64,000 bases of DNA from Sipunculus nudus (taxonomy: Eukaryota > Annelida > Sipuncula > Golfingiida > Sipunculidae): contig CM049314.1 in the NCBI GenBank assembly GCA_026874595.1, positions 14,376,729 through 14,440,728 on the forward strand, given 5' to 3'. The notes below the pieces were generated by a model, which was not told where the DNA came from, did no database searches, and saw nothing but the letters and a program-made list of their open reading frames with translations. The position numbers and the translations under genes are program-made. Below are positions 25,516 through 38,239 of the stretch, piece by piece. Position 1 is the first letter of the stretch. The number at the start of each line of letters is the position of its first letter.

Positions 25516-25725
25516 TCAACACAATGAATGAGTGGTCCTGGTCACGTGTTCCTCTAAAACAGAACGAGATCTCCAGGTACTGCGGCGTGGATGTAGGGCT
25601 AATCTTCGGGCTGTTTTAAAACCGCGTAAATCTAGCCTCCCAAGCTCTCCAGCTAATCTGTTGCAGATGCTGACAAGCTGGGCAGGAATCTCCGCTTCTT
25701 CATCATCTGCTGAAGCAGCAGTCAT
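25516..25725 (-). CDS. hypothetical small protein or exon, weak BH3-like helix
   Basis: A 69-codon frame on the minus strand opens at ATG (complement of 25723-25725), seven codons after an in-frame TGA. It reads acidic at the start (ASADDEEAEIP), then an amphipathic helix AQLVSICNRLAGELGRL, then a basic Arg-rich segment and a short tail. Codon choice and the helix look like real coding sequence. The region is also CpG-richer than its neighbours. The core L-x-x-I-C-N-x-L resembles a BH3 helix (L-x-x-I-G-D-x-F), but the diagnostic Gly and Asp are replaced by Cys and Asn. A BH3-only role is therefore speculation. CACGTGACC near the end could act as a splice donor. No promoter or poly(A) signal was identified. 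Confidence 0.3.
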   Translation of the reverse strand: MTAASADDEEAEIPAQLVSICNRLAGELGRLDLRGFKTARRLALHPRRSTWRSRSVLEEHVTRTTHSLC

Positions 25726-26559
25726 GACAGCCTTGCAGCATCACCCTAACAGCATCACTTCACTTAGGTCAAAGGGCACGTAAAGATAACTCACTAACCG
25801 CAGCCGTGGCATTACCAATCTTTCTTATATTCCTTTATAACATTAACTGAATTATCCTTAATAATGAATCGCCGTATGTTTTTGAGAAAACATGTTATGG
25901 ATTTCAGCTAACCATCACTGTGATATTATAACCTTTCGCTGTGGTTTACTTTTAACACAGACTTAAACTATTTGCACACTATTGATATAGTGGATACCAG
26001 ATTGTATGATACTCTGTATACTACTGACATTTGAAGTGCCAGTTATATTGGACATATATAATCATTAAACTTCAGGTAAAGTGATAAAACATGTTACGCT
26101 GGAACTGCCGAAGCTAAACACTGGATCACGTTACCCAAGTAGTTGCCATGGTAGCGCAACTCCTTTATGACGCAACAGTACATGAACTTCACCGAGCACG
26201 CCTTTTCTTCAGGGTCAAAACCTTGATCTCTTAGTGTCAAACAAAATAATATGAATATGAGAAAGACTGAAAGGCAGTTAAGAGTATTTATACTCGGGCA
26301 GGGAAAAACATATACTCCTGTGTCAAGTTTTAGCGGTGACTTCTTTATTTTTTTGTTCTTCTTTTGTGGAGGTAATTGCATGACCACCTCTTTTATCTAA
26401 TAAAGTGTGTGCGTCTTGGACTACCTAACAGGATGGAAGCACTTGCATCCTGCTATTTCCTCATTTGTGATTTATAGTGGCACAGGCATCTCATTTAACA
26501 AACAAAGCACGCAACCTCGTTCAAGCCGACCGTGAAAATATACCCCACCCCCCCTCAAC
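25726..26559. other. gene-free interval
   Basis: No exon is recognised. An imperfect X-box-like site (GTTGCCATGGTAGC) lies at 26142-26155. Confidence 0.5.
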
Positions 26560-26640
26560 TTACATTCGAACTCCCGGCCTCCCGGTTTTAAGCAATATTC
26601 TCTATTCCTTGCCCACAAAAGCCAGTCAATTTTTTTATTA
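26560..26640 (-). mobile_element. tRNA-derived SINE head (fragment)
   Basis: Read on the minus strand, GTGGGCAAGGAATAGAG resembles a polymerase III A box. About 35 bases later GGGAGTTCGAATGTAAG resembles a B box. The intervening TTAAAACCGGGAGGCC is like a tRNA anticodon-to-variable region. It cannot fold as a true tRNA, so it is most likely a SINE head. Confidence 0.4.
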
Positions 26641-29390
26641 ATATATAAATATATACAGCATTATACCTGGAAGCATCGAGCTAATTTTTGTTTAGGAAAC
26701 TAAAATATAAAATAATTGAGATATACTTGATATGAGGTGTTTTTCGGAGGTAAAACCTATAATAGAGAACTTCTTACTATTTACGACCTTTCAAGTGCTA
26801 CAGCCGTATCTAATGAAAATATAAAAAAGATAAGAAACAATATTTCTGCGATTCTTTCGTGATTTAACGGAAACAGCGAAAATGTCATAAAGATCTGACT
26901 TCTTCTGCATGTCTGTACACTGTCACCGTACTGCTTTGTACAAAAACGTATGAAACTTTAAAAGAAAAATGTGTCTCCTTTGTCTAAAAATCGTGTCAAT
27001 AAACAGAACCTTTAGTAAGTAACGTTTTTATGTCATCCAAGTGAATAGTTACGGAAAATCGTGAATAAATGTTAATTTACACACACTCAAAATTTTTTAT
27101 TTTCTGGGACTCTGGGAACAATAAATATGATGCGAACGGTCGAACTCTTTTGCTTTTTTACCTGTCGAAACTTTATACGTTGAACGTTGTCAGCTTGCCC
27201 AGAAATGCAAAAATATGTTTCAATTTCAAAATGATGTATAACCTCACTCTAAATTTTATCCATTTATTTATACCTTTAAGAATCCTTTTACGATTATCGT
27301 ACCACAACACTAATTAGCAACGTTGCCAATATAAGGACCTCAAGGATCTGGTCTTCATTTGCAAACGAAAAATTGATCACAAAATAATACTAGCGACGAA
27401 TTCGTAGAACAATGTTTTCTTCTATTGCCCCCCCCCCCATTCACACACAACGCCTATTTAAAAGCAAATGGCTTAAAACATGTATTTAAATTAAATTAAA
27501 TAGATCAACAATTTGCTCCTGTGAATTTGTTCCTACGTTCCCGAACAGTAAAACGGACGTTTTTATAAACATTTCATGAAATTCTTATTTGTCTCAATGC
27601 CAGTCAAAAAGTAGTTCACCAAAAACCGTCATCATTTTAGGCCCTCCAAGAGGCTAAGACAATCAAATGTAATCAAATTACGATTATTACTGAAACTAGT
27701 TTAATTACAGAATTACCTGTCCTTGTACAGAGCGTGGGATGAAGATCAGCGTTTCTATTTAGTTGTTTTTGGACGGTATGCCCCTGAAATTTCCCTGCGG
27801 TACAAGCGCGGATGAAACACGGCCAGTCGGCTGTTTATTCGCGATCAAAATAGGATGTTGAAAAACACGTTTTTCTTGGTAATTTACCGTCGTAAGATTG
27901 AGGTGTGACCCACGGCGCGGTTTTCTCACACGCCTGCTGTTAAAATGATACCAGTTTGATAGCATCCCTGCGAGATAAGATAGATGTTTATTACCAGACT
28001 CCGGGCATGCTGGGATGTTTTCTTACCAGTAACGTAAGGGTCAGCCGGTGCACTGTAGAACAACGTAAACATTTAGATACAGCTACAAGGTCCATACAGT
28101 CTTTAAGAGTGGCAACGGTGAAAAAGCTGACCCTGTCTTATATTGGGTTTACTTGTAAATTTTTCTAATATATAATTTTGTTTTGGAGCTCACACGGTAC
28201 AGGCATACCGTGACGTATGCGGCCGATGAGAGCAATTTGAACCAGAAATATAGACAAACTATATTTATATCATAATATATATATATATAAATATTTAAAT
28301 ATTGTTATAGGAGAATGTGTGTCAAGGTGAGCACAGGCGGCACTAATACCTGTGATTGGCTCGGGGCTTCGGCGTGGGGAAATTACCAAATCACAATGGT
28401 ACAGACTTTTATTATTAGAAATTATTCTTGTTGTCAGATAACCTTCTAACCTTCTAACTGTTTACGAATGATTCCAGGGGTATTGCCCTAATGTATCACA
28501 AAATGTCATAAAAAAATTTCATAAAATTTTGAGTTCGTTTGCTTACAAACCAGGTGAATAAACAAGATGGAAATATAGATCCTTGCCAACAGACGGAAAT
28601 ATAATGACACAGTTTTCTTTTATTTCACCTGGCAAATTAAAAAAACTTTTAATACACATTAAAATAATATTATGAAAAGACCTTTGATCAGTAGACACAT
28701 GCTTATAAGATAGTGTATTCTGAAAAATTATTCAGAGAAATGAGAAACAATTACAATTTAAGATTCTGTTGTCATAACCCTGAAAGACTGGGGGCGTCCT
28801 TGTGATACACACATTGGACTTTGTTACTCTGTCCCTGGATATTCCAAATTAAGTCTCGAGATTATTAATTTTTTACTGGGGCTATCCTGCATGATTGTTT
28901 AGTCAATACTTATATTTCCAACTTTACATACCTACATGTTATACCAAGCAGCATGTATCATTGCGAGTCTGAAAATGCGTTCCCATTCTGTTAAAAAACT
29001 TGCATACATACGACATGTCAGCCTTGGAACTGATGTTATTGCAATAAGCGCTATTGACTTTAGAAAACACATACTCTCAACCAATAATATATTACTTACA
29101 GCAGTATCTAACACTTTATTGCTGTCAAATTATACAGTTACTTAAAGAATAATGAGAGAACTTTATCTACCGGTCGGTTTTGAAAGCAGTGACATCGAAA
29201 AACTGATGATTTAATCTCATTTATTTTATTAATTTAGTTATGTGTATTTATATAAACCCAAATACTGCAGCGACTTGTAATATAAACGGTACCGGCATCA
29301 CCCATTCTCGTTCTTGTTTTAACACTGACGTTCGGCCCAACCTAGCATTAACTCGTGATTACGTGAGTATATATAAGTAAATATATATAC
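26641..29390. other. gene-free interval
   Basis: Only short unrecognised ORFs. A stretch at about 27335-27420 (GATCTGGTCTTCATTTGC, then AAAAATTGATCACAAA) resembles 36465-36520 and is probably an old dispersed repeat. Confidence 0.45.
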
Positions 29391-29394
29391 GTAA

Positions 29395-29437
<43 letters not shown>
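29391..29437. repeat. (TA)n microsatellite
   Basis: A continuous TA run preceded by GTATATATAAGTA variants. Confidence 0.9.
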
Positions 29438-29439
<2 letters not shown>

Positions 29440-31689
29440 GCTTTTTAACATAACTTTCTTATGCGTTGACCAGATTATTATATACCAGAGTACTAAATGA
29501 TGTCTGATGTCGAATATCGTGATATTAAACATCCCCTGCTCCTAAATTTCTATGTAATTTTTCCTGTACGTGATATATCCTTGAACTATCTCAGGGGCAT
29601 GGTATAACCGTATAAGCCTAGCCGGAAACTTTAGACACTTTAAAAGTTAATACATAATAAGCCGAAAAAAATCATCAAATTAAATGACTTTCCCCAATGG
29701 GACTTTTCATATGTTCTTCTCAAGAATTTCCTGGTCATCATACAACAAAAATAATTTCTGTTGCAATTTGTTCCGGGTTTGGCTAAAAAAAAGTCAAGTA
29801 AAATGACTAACTTTTTGTTAATATTAAGTTGGGATCTCACTTACCTTTCAAATAAAGGTGTATTTAGCTCCTTCGCTTTGCTACTTGCTGGGTTCTGCGA
29901 AAAACTCTCCTTGGTCACTCACACGGTCCTTTTGCCTGCAGGTACTCTTACAACAACATAAATTGAGTTCGTATGGCGTCACAATTGTTGCGGATGAGTT
30001 GACATTCACAACACGTGCAGGCCCCATGCTAAGCAACCAGAGCGAACGCCCCCTCTTACACGGGTTTATTTTACAGGTATTACTAATCCACTTGTAGTGA
30101 CCAATGCTTACAATGGGTGATTTGTAAGTTGTTATACGAACTCGGCCGCCTGCTTGGCGATATTACCCAGGCGTGAATTTCAGTTTAGGTGCCGGGCTTT
30201 GTATAATTAGCATCAAGTTTACGACTCTTTTCCTGTTTAAACATTATAATAGGATTACTGGAAATCTCAGTATTTAGGAGTCAAAGCTTTTATGGATCAA
30301 GGCCTTTATGTAATCAACGTATATCAGAGCTGGTCTGTGGTTATACCGTTGGTTACGTACCAACTTCAATGTACACTAAACTTAGGACAAGTACCGAACT
30401 CCTGGACCTTAATCGACACTTTCTTTTGCAAAAACAAATCACACTAACAAGCCTTTCACATGCAGCTTACACCCAGTTCATCTGAACATGTAGTCAATCA
30501 TACCAATAATACTCCATCTGCCGGATGGACGAACCGCCCCGTCAACGCAGAGTGATGACCAGAGTTGGGATGTCATTAGAAATTGACGACATTTTCCTAC
30601 AGGTTAACATCTTAGTTTATCAAAAGTCATTTTAATTCTATCACCATCATATATATCAATCTCTTTACTATGGAAGATATGCATTTTATAAATTTCAATT
30701 TTCCGGTATACACCTATTCTATAATCGCTCAAAGAGGGGAAATAAAACAGCCTATTGGGATAGCAAAAACGGGATTCTACAGCACATCCTTGTCACATGG
30801 AAATTAACATACGCTCCTCAGAACCCTTTTATCCCTACATCCTTGAATAACAGGTGAATGTTAAAATCCGATGTTATCCATGAGAGAGAGGGAGAGAAAC
30901 AAGGAGACAGATAGACAGAGAAAGAAAGAAATCCTTAAGGGAAGAAATCATCCGGAAATCACAATGATGATATTGAAAAAAATATTTCTGATATATACCA
31001 AGACCACAAAACATAGTATGCGCGTAAAACATTTCATGTACAAACGAAATGAAAAAAAAAACGGTAAAAGCAATAAAGTGAAACAAGGATTAGATTTAAC
31101 CTCTTTCTTATAAACGGAAGTCAATAAAATTTCGCCAATGAGAACCTTCGATATGACGTCAGAGATACTTCGATACAACTTCAAAGACTATATCTTAGAC
31201 GATAACTATTCTAAACCTGCTGATCGGAGAAACTCGCATAGCAGCTGATAGCCTAATGGTCTGCCCTGCAGGCTTAGGCTCAGGCTCTACGGCCTCGAGG
31301 TATTAAGATTTATTATGATATTCCAATTAGATTTGTGAGACTACATAATCCAGACAAACACAGTTTTCCTAATCCAAGGCTACTATTGTTTGATTTAAGG
31401 AGCATCCTTGGCTAAAAATCCCTCGATTTCAGATAAAGGCAAAGTTGTTACAAATACATAATAGACCCAATCAATATATCAATATATTATTATTTAGTTT
31501 AACATATCAACACCAAAAAAGGATATGTTGTTACTGGTTGGAAAACTAGAAGAATATACTATTTTTTTGTATTATTCTATCTATCAAAACACTGTTCTGA
31601 CTGTACTATAGTTTTCCCGCAGGTTTCGCCCACGCCGCCTACGAAGAACTCCTCTTGACCAATCTTTCTGAAACCCGGAATCATTATTA
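29438..31689. other. gene-free interval
   Basis: No recognised exon. A short GA-rich tract lies at 30873-30935; other frames are short and unsupported. Confidence 0.45.
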
Positions 31690-32720
31690 GGTCACATTTG
31701 AACTTTTGCTTAATAAAGATTGGTGACGCCTGCAATCTGTAGCGTTCATCTGTGCGTCTTTATTCTAGTGATAATGTGCTTCAATATATTCGGCTGAAAA
31801 GTGCATGTCCATATATCTTGTATACCGCTAATTTGTACTTAAGACTGGTGGCGCCATCTGCAATCGTTCTCACGCGACTTCCATCCATGAATTAAGTTTA
31901 GGCGAAAATAACTCTGGCCTGAAATGTGGCATGTCCATTCATTTTAGCTTTTTCGTGCACACGTATTAATTGATGCCCTATTCTCATGAGTGGTTTTGCA
32001 TATCGGCCTGAAATTTTGCATGTTCATCCATCTTGGGTAGATTTTTTTGTATGAGGGACCGGTGGCGCCACCTACAATCAGTATTTATATAATACATCCA
32101 TGTATTTATCTCAGGAGTGGTTTAATTTTTCAGCCTGAAATTTCACAAGTTCATAGATCTTGTGTTGTTTAAGTTAATGTTTAAGACTGGAGGGCGCCAC
32201 CTTCAATCATTTTTGCATGATGTCCATCTGTGCAACCGTTTTGGGTGAAAACCACACATACCTCAGGAGTAGTCTGCAGTATCGGCCTGAAATTGTGCAA
32301 GTAGACTCATCTTGGGCAAATTCTAGTACACACGGCAGGTGGCACCACCTACAATCACGTATTTGTAGGATACCTTCAAACATTTATCTCAGGTATGATT
32401 TGATGTATCCGCCTGAAAATTTGCTTGTACATAGATCGCATGGAATGGTTTACATGTTTACAATAGTGGTGGTGCCACCTAAAATCAGTTTCATTTGGGG
32501 TCCACCTGTAGATCTGTTTTTGGTGAAAATCACACTCATCTCAGGAGTCGTTCAATGTAACGGTCTGATATTTTGCATTTCCATCCATCTTGGATAGCTT
32601 TCCCATACACAATACAGGTGGCGCCATCAGCAATAAGGTATTTTCATGTCCATATACATCTAAGATGCGATTATCATGTACACATGCATGACTCGTGGTG
32701 CCACCTACAGTATTTTTTAT
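31690..32720. repeat. degenerate tandem array, ~130-150-bp unit with GGTGGCGCCACC
   Basis: The motif GGTGGCGCCACC, a perfect 12-bp palindrome at its best (32063), or variants recur near 31727, 31849, 32063, 32191, 32337, 32467, 32617 and 32696. Each is followed by CTACAATCA-like sequence, then CTCAGGAGTGG, then CCTGAAATTTTGCATG, then ATCCATCTTGGG. Unit spacing is mostly 130-150 bases, with one double-length gap. The 126-codon plus frame (32217-32597) and the minus frames here are read-through of this satellite. Confidence 0.85.
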
Positions 32721-33001
32721 AGTTCCGTCCACCCATGCGTCTTGGGATACTTTGGCATCTCTAATGCCACACATTTGGAGGTCTGTCATGATACGAGATA
32801 TTCCATGCCTCACATTATCCATGATTTTACGGATACCTGTAGTTGCTTGTCGACTGCCCACATTCAAGTTCTATCTTTAGCAATGCAATATATTGATTTA
32901 ATTGTATGTTGACATTTCAAAATAAGCTACGGACCCTCGAACTCACCAAATTCTTATGAAACTTTTCAGAATTTTCACCCGTGAGTCCTGGATTTTAAAT
33001 A

Positions 33002-33004
<3 letters not shown>
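32721..33004. other. short gene-free interval
   Basis: Decayed edge of the tandem array followed by A+T-rich unique sequence. Confidence 0.5.

Positions 33005-33056
<52 letters not shown>
33005..33056. repeat. (TA)n microsatellite
   Basis: About 25 uninterrupted TA units. Confidence 0.9.
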
Positions 33057-33058
<2 letters not shown>

Positions 33059-33738
33059 AATTATATTATGAGTGACGGTTTTCAAAAATACCTGAATATC
33101 ATTTTTTTCGTCTCATTTTATTCCTTAGATTCCAAAACAGAAGCTCAAGAACCTCAGTAAGTAAGATAGGTATCATTCGGGGTTGCATTGGCAGGCCTTG
33201 AACGACGCAATATATGTATGGTCAGCAGAGGAGGTTCAGGAGTAAACATACCCTTGATAAGACTGCTGGTCTGACGATAAAGGTTACTACACCCGGGGGA
33301 GGTATTACAACGCACAAGGCTGTACTGTTTATATTCCAGCCGGGCCGCTTAATCACGTGATCTCTAACTTCCGCAGGTCGACGAGACGCCGACGTTTGGT
33401 TGAGATTCCCAAACCATCGTAATTACCAGATAACTGGACGGGAGACGATTCCACTGTCTGTGTGGTGCGGGTTTATTTTACCTCAGAGCATTTAGGTGAA
33501 TACTTTACAGCTCAAGGGTGAATATTCAAATGGTAAAGTGACAGGGATGTAATTCAGCGGTCTGGTGCAGGTATAAAGTATACTAATTTAAATGTTATAG
33601 TGGATATATCGTAATCTGGAAACCTCCAGCTTAATTGATGACTTTTCTCAGATGGCTCGGGAAGGTTATGCATGCAGATATTCATATTTGACCATCCCTA
33701 TAATCTACTGTTACCACAGTATTTTCGTGACCTGCAAA
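33057..33738. other. gene-free interval
   Basis: CpG-containing unique sequence around 33200-33480, with no recognisable exon. Confidence 0.45.
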
Positions 33739-33740
33739 TA

Positions 33741-33919
33741 CAGTAGAACCTCCGAAGTAAGGACACTGAGGATACGGGAAATTTTTCCCCGCAATAGAGA
33801 GGTGTCCTTAGTAGGAAGTTCTATATTTCGGGAACTACTTTCAAGGGACTGCCCATAAGTTGCCGTAAATGGGAAGTGCCCCTTAGTACTAAGGTGTCCG
33901 TATAGAGAGTTTTCTACTG
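33741..33919. mobile_element. pogo-like (Tc1/mariner) MITE
   Basis: The left end, after TA at 33739-33740, is CAGTAGAACCTCC. The right end inverted is CAGTAGAAAACTC, and both continue into GGACAC...GATA-like sequence. CAGTAGAACCTC with a TA target is characteristic of pogo/Tigger-type elements. The right-hand TA has become TT. At 179 bp it encodes nothing, and the ORFs on both strands are shadows. Confidence 0.65.
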
Positions 33920-34384
33920 TTCTTTGGTACATCTCTATACCACTCAAAGTACACTAGATAAAAAAATAATAAGTAACATTTCAATCCTTTGATCGTCTCA
34001 TTTTGGTACCAAAGAAATATCTTATATATAAAATACAACATACAATATTGCATATGAACTCTGGCGTTCTAACCTGTCCGCTCCAACGCTGTTCACGTGG
34101 ATATTTGTGTTTGTAATAATTATCTTTGATAGTCGATCGCGGGCTCGACAAAATTTGCTCAAGACAAACTTATTTGTGTCATATTTTGAAAGCCTGATTG
34201 TGCAGATTTTTATTTCTATACCGCGGTTTTAACTGTGATTTAATTTAACGCATTTTTCTGATCCCATCTTATCTTGCATCTTAATTGAACACTTTTACAC
34301 AGTTATTTATTTTCTATACAATTGCGTATTTGTAATAGCGTCTTAGACCACATAATTGTAGATTTTACGCCTTACAAAATATCA
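33920..34384. other. gene-free interval
   Basis: A+T-rich unique sequence with nothing recognised. Confidence 0.5.
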
Positions 34385-34534
34385 CAGTATTATTATATTA
34401 TTAATATTATTATTATATTTATTATTATTATTATTATTTTTATTATTTTTATTTTTATTTCATATTATTATTATTATTATTTTTACTATTTTATCATTAT
34501 TATTTTTATTTTACATTATTATTATTATTATTAT
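34385..34534. repeat. (TAT/ATT)n-rich microsatellite
   Basis: Trinucleotide TTA/ATT repeats interspersed with TTTTTA variants. The Ile/Tyr/Phe-rich frame over it is an artefact. Confidence 0.9.
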
Positions 34535-36689
34535 AACTGGAAAGAATAACATCATCAGAATCACAAGCAGCAAGTTGTTCGTCATCGATGAACTTAAACA
34601 TAAAAACGTCAGCTTGACGTTCATCTCTATGAGTTATAAACAAATCGCCGCTACTCTGTCTTACGAACAGCACAATTTAAGGCAGTCAATAATATTTGAG
34701 CATCCACGTAACACACCCAGGACAAATCCTGAAGTTGAACTGACGGTCGATATCACATACAACAGTTGAGCGGAAATGGTGGCTTCAGCGTGGCACAAAT
34801 AGGGAGTGAGTATTGAGAATTTTTGTTGATTTAATCTGTTGTTTACCGATACGTCAGATACTGTATCGGCATCCGTGTGTCATTCTGGGATCATCCCTGC
34901 TCAGCGTGATCTTGATTCGTTATACCTCCACCAGGCGGCGAAGGTGTTATCTTTAACCTTTCCTGGCTATCTGTATTTTTGTTGATTTGTATGTTACTAA
35001 TTTTAATCAGAAGATTGGGATGAATTTTCAAATAACTAGAAATGATCCATTACATTTTGAAGGTAATCTTGATCACCAAATATATATCCCTTTCAGTCTG
35101 AGATTGGGCAATTTCTTTATCTAAGCCATGGGCCATTTTCATTTATTGGTATAAAGGCCGGCCTTGATCTACAACTGACCTGGCTGTAGTCCGGCCAATG
35201 AGATGGCGAACTATGACACACAGAGGTCTAATAAGTCTAGAACAAGGAACGTTGATTAGGATGCTTGTTAGGTATATACATGAATGCAGGCTCAACTACA
35301 CACCTTGGTTATATAAGATAGGTTTGCTCATGTAATCCCGTCTCAGAAGCGGATCGGGGGGAAGTTGTGGGCGGACCCCCCTTTTTCAGCCACCGCAACC
35401 TTTTTTTATTTTAATTAAAGAAATGAAATATTGTAATCATACATATTACACAAAATATGTTCATACGATTCTGTATTCTTTCGAGAGATGGGACTTGCCT
35501 GTTTTTATGACATTTCCTTTTTCAACATAAAAGTAGGATAAAATATTCCTTTTCTAAAATTGTCTCCACACCGAAACACAGAAGCTTAAACATGATATGT
35601 CTGAAGGATTGCTTTCTGGCAGGTTTAAATTATAAATGAATTGTTCCTCCGCGGTTTCAAACCAAAGTGATATAAAAGCTCTATAGTTGTGACAAACTGT
35701 AAGTGACATCAATAACCGTCTCTAGCAACGAATGCTTCGTAGCAGCGTCATGCACGGTACATATTAATCCTACAAATATGACCATGCATCGTGATGTTAA
35801 CCTGATATGTATGCCGAACATCAACCAATATTTGACAATGGCAGATGCATCTGTTCAGGATTTGTACAACATTTAAGGTTCTACAGAATTTCGATTTTAC
35901 ATCATGAACTAACATACCTCCCCCCAGGAACGTAAAACAACACGGTGTAAACTGATACGGCACCGCCTGGATGATTCAGCATTCTGATTTGACTGGTTGT
36001 TCGACACCGCGAGGTGATGAGCCTTAATATTTTGCCGTTAGTTCGTTACTTTGTTTCTATGTTCACAACGTCACGCACAAATGCTATGAACATATTTTGA
36101 TGAAAATATATTTAGTATTAGGGAAACACCGAACGATTAAAGAAATATTCCATTAAACTATGTAGGTAATCTGAATTACAATAATTTATTTTTTTTATTC
36201 AAGTTAATCTTTTCCCATATTGCCAGTAACTGGGATAAGGAGCTTGCTACATGTGAACCATGTTGATGCGAGCTGATTTTTTTTTTACCGGTCGAGACAC
36301 AACACGTTTAATTTTTCCAGCTTGCCAAGGAAATATAAATATTTGCACCAGTCCCTTAAATAGTTAATATCAGAATCAACTTAAAATAGTCCATTTTCCA
36401 TACCTTTAATAATTTTTTTGTAGAGAATGTCTGTCATGGCATAAATTATCATCATTACCCAAGGACCTGGTTTCATTGGCAAAAGGAAAAATGAATGTTC
36501 CATCACAAAAGGGGTAGCGGTTTCCGTAGAAGAATAATTATATTACTTTAGTATGAATTAAACAGTGAATTATTGTTGAGAATCGGAGCAGGATTATGTC
36601 TAATACCAAAATTTCAATATGCGAAGTATTTAGCATTTTATAGGGTTCTTGGTCTTAAGATAATGAAGTTTTCGGTGGGAAACACGAAA
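34535..36689. other. gene-free interval with an isolated hAT-like terminus
   Basis: At about 35345 the string CAGAAGCGGATCGGGGGG matches the left end of the 19419 element, with a G tract then C tract after it. I cannot find the partner end downstream. Nothing else is recognised. Confidence 0.4.
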
Positions 36690-36880
36690 CACTGGAAAGT
36701 AGAAACGCTCAGCGCTCTCCGCTGGCGACCCGGGTTCGTTCCTCGGCGTGAGAGTGAGTTGTGATTGCCCGACCAAGGTCGGTGTTTTTCTCCGTGTACT
36801 CCGGTTTCCTCGTCCTCTACAGACTACCGATAGTTACTATTCGTGCCATGGAGAGTGCCTTGCGTTAGTTATTATTTCTA
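36690..36880 (+). mobile_element. tRNA-derived SINE, copy 1
   Basis: AAACGCTCAGCGCTCTCCG is followed by a B-box-like GGGTTCGTTCC, then GGCGTGAGAGTGAGTTGTG. The body holds TTTTTCTCCGTGTACTCCGG, a conserved SINE body motif. It aligns along its length with the minus-strand copy at 49710-49860, which establishes a family. Confidence 0.7.
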
Positions 36881-37639
36881 ATTGCACAATTCATGTAAAA
36901 TAAATAGGCCTACATTAAAACTGTTTAGGATATGAATAAAACTGTAAATCTGGCAAGCGTCTTCTGTTGTGTTACAAAAAATCTTGCATACACAGATCCA
37001 GCAAGGTCAGGAAGAAAAATAAAGCCTCATCGGGGAGAACCGTCCATGTCTTATTCATAAACACAGTCCTTCCAAAATATTGACAGTGTGCCTCTAGGGT
37101 AAAGGTGACTTTATTTGAAAGGCTACGGGCTGCATACGTACCGAAAATAAATACCAGTTGAGCTTATGCCCTTCTCTGTGCTTGGGATTTCTTTCTTTTT
37201 TTAAGACACCTGCATAACCACTTGAAGTCGGCATCTGGCAGTTGCTGCGATAATTCACGATTATCCACATTTACCTTCCATTTTCTGTGACAAATGCTCA
37301 CAGACACTGTTTTTTTTTAAATAATATTTATAGATTCCGCGGATAACGTAGTGAATCGCACCATGTGAAAGCCATCCAAAGCAATTTCTGTAAACATTTT
37401 CTTCCGTCGGGGTGCCGTTTGATGGCGATTAAATTACTTATTCCTTTCTCCAGGTTTTTTTCCACAGGAAAAAAAGTAGCGTGTGCAGGTCGCTGTATCA
37501 CTGGACGTAAAGATGTTGAGCCGGTCAGGTGGTTATCTTTTATAATTATTTTGTTCAGATTCATTTCAAATAGCCTTCAACAGGTGGTGCTGCGGTTCAG
37601 CCACCGGGTACAAGGTATATAGGATCGCGTTAATTCCGT
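36881..37639. other. gene-free interval
   Basis: Two overlapping antisense frames (37328-37622) show no recognisable domain. Confidence 0.45.
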
Positions 37640-37800
37640 ATGAAAGCGCTGCGATAGCACCATTGCGAAAAAATGTTAAATTTCTCCAGATTTACGGACA
37701 AATAAAATATCCCCCTTAGGACACATTTATCATCGATCTGTGTAAACCAAGCATGTGCGAGGTGTGGCCAGAGAGGAATTGTATGACAACAAACCAATGA
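37640..37800. repeat. dispersed repeat, copy 1
   Basis: From GCGCTGCGATAGCACC through ATCCCCCTTAGGACACATTT to GTGGCCAGAGAGGAAT, this aligns with 43710-43880. Matching strings lie in the same order, with about 70-80% identity by eye. Confidence 0.6.
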
Positions 37801-38239
37801 TTTTACCGTAAATTTCATTATAGATTTAACGCCTGTATATCACAATATTTCAAGGTTTGTTCCTTTGTCACGACGTCAGTGTTGGTATGAAACAAATATT
37901 TTTTATTCATTTGTGTAGAAACATGTCAAAGCCTTAAGGCTATATTGTCACTTACACTAAACTAACGATTTGTCTGTTTACTTTCTAGCAACACATAGGA
38001 CTACCATGTGCGTTAACGATTTCGTGACAATTCACGTGAAGCCAATTTTAATGCCTTTAACAACAATATCGTTGCACAGGAATGACGGCCATTCCGGTGC
38101 AGTTCTCGTATGACTGGGGCCACGACTCAAGCTGGGCCCTGTCCAACATTCTTATAAATGCTTGCATGTAGCCATGTAGTAACGGATTCAATTTTACTTG
38201 CTTAAAGATTCCATGTACAAGATGTGTTAATAGACTGTA

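Noticed and set aside
31230-31310. tRNA-like A box TAGCCTAATGGTC
   Set aside because: No B box and no cloverleaf at the proper distance.
32217-32597. 126-codon plus-strand frame
   Set aside because: Lies across the ~140-bp tandem array and simply reads through its units.
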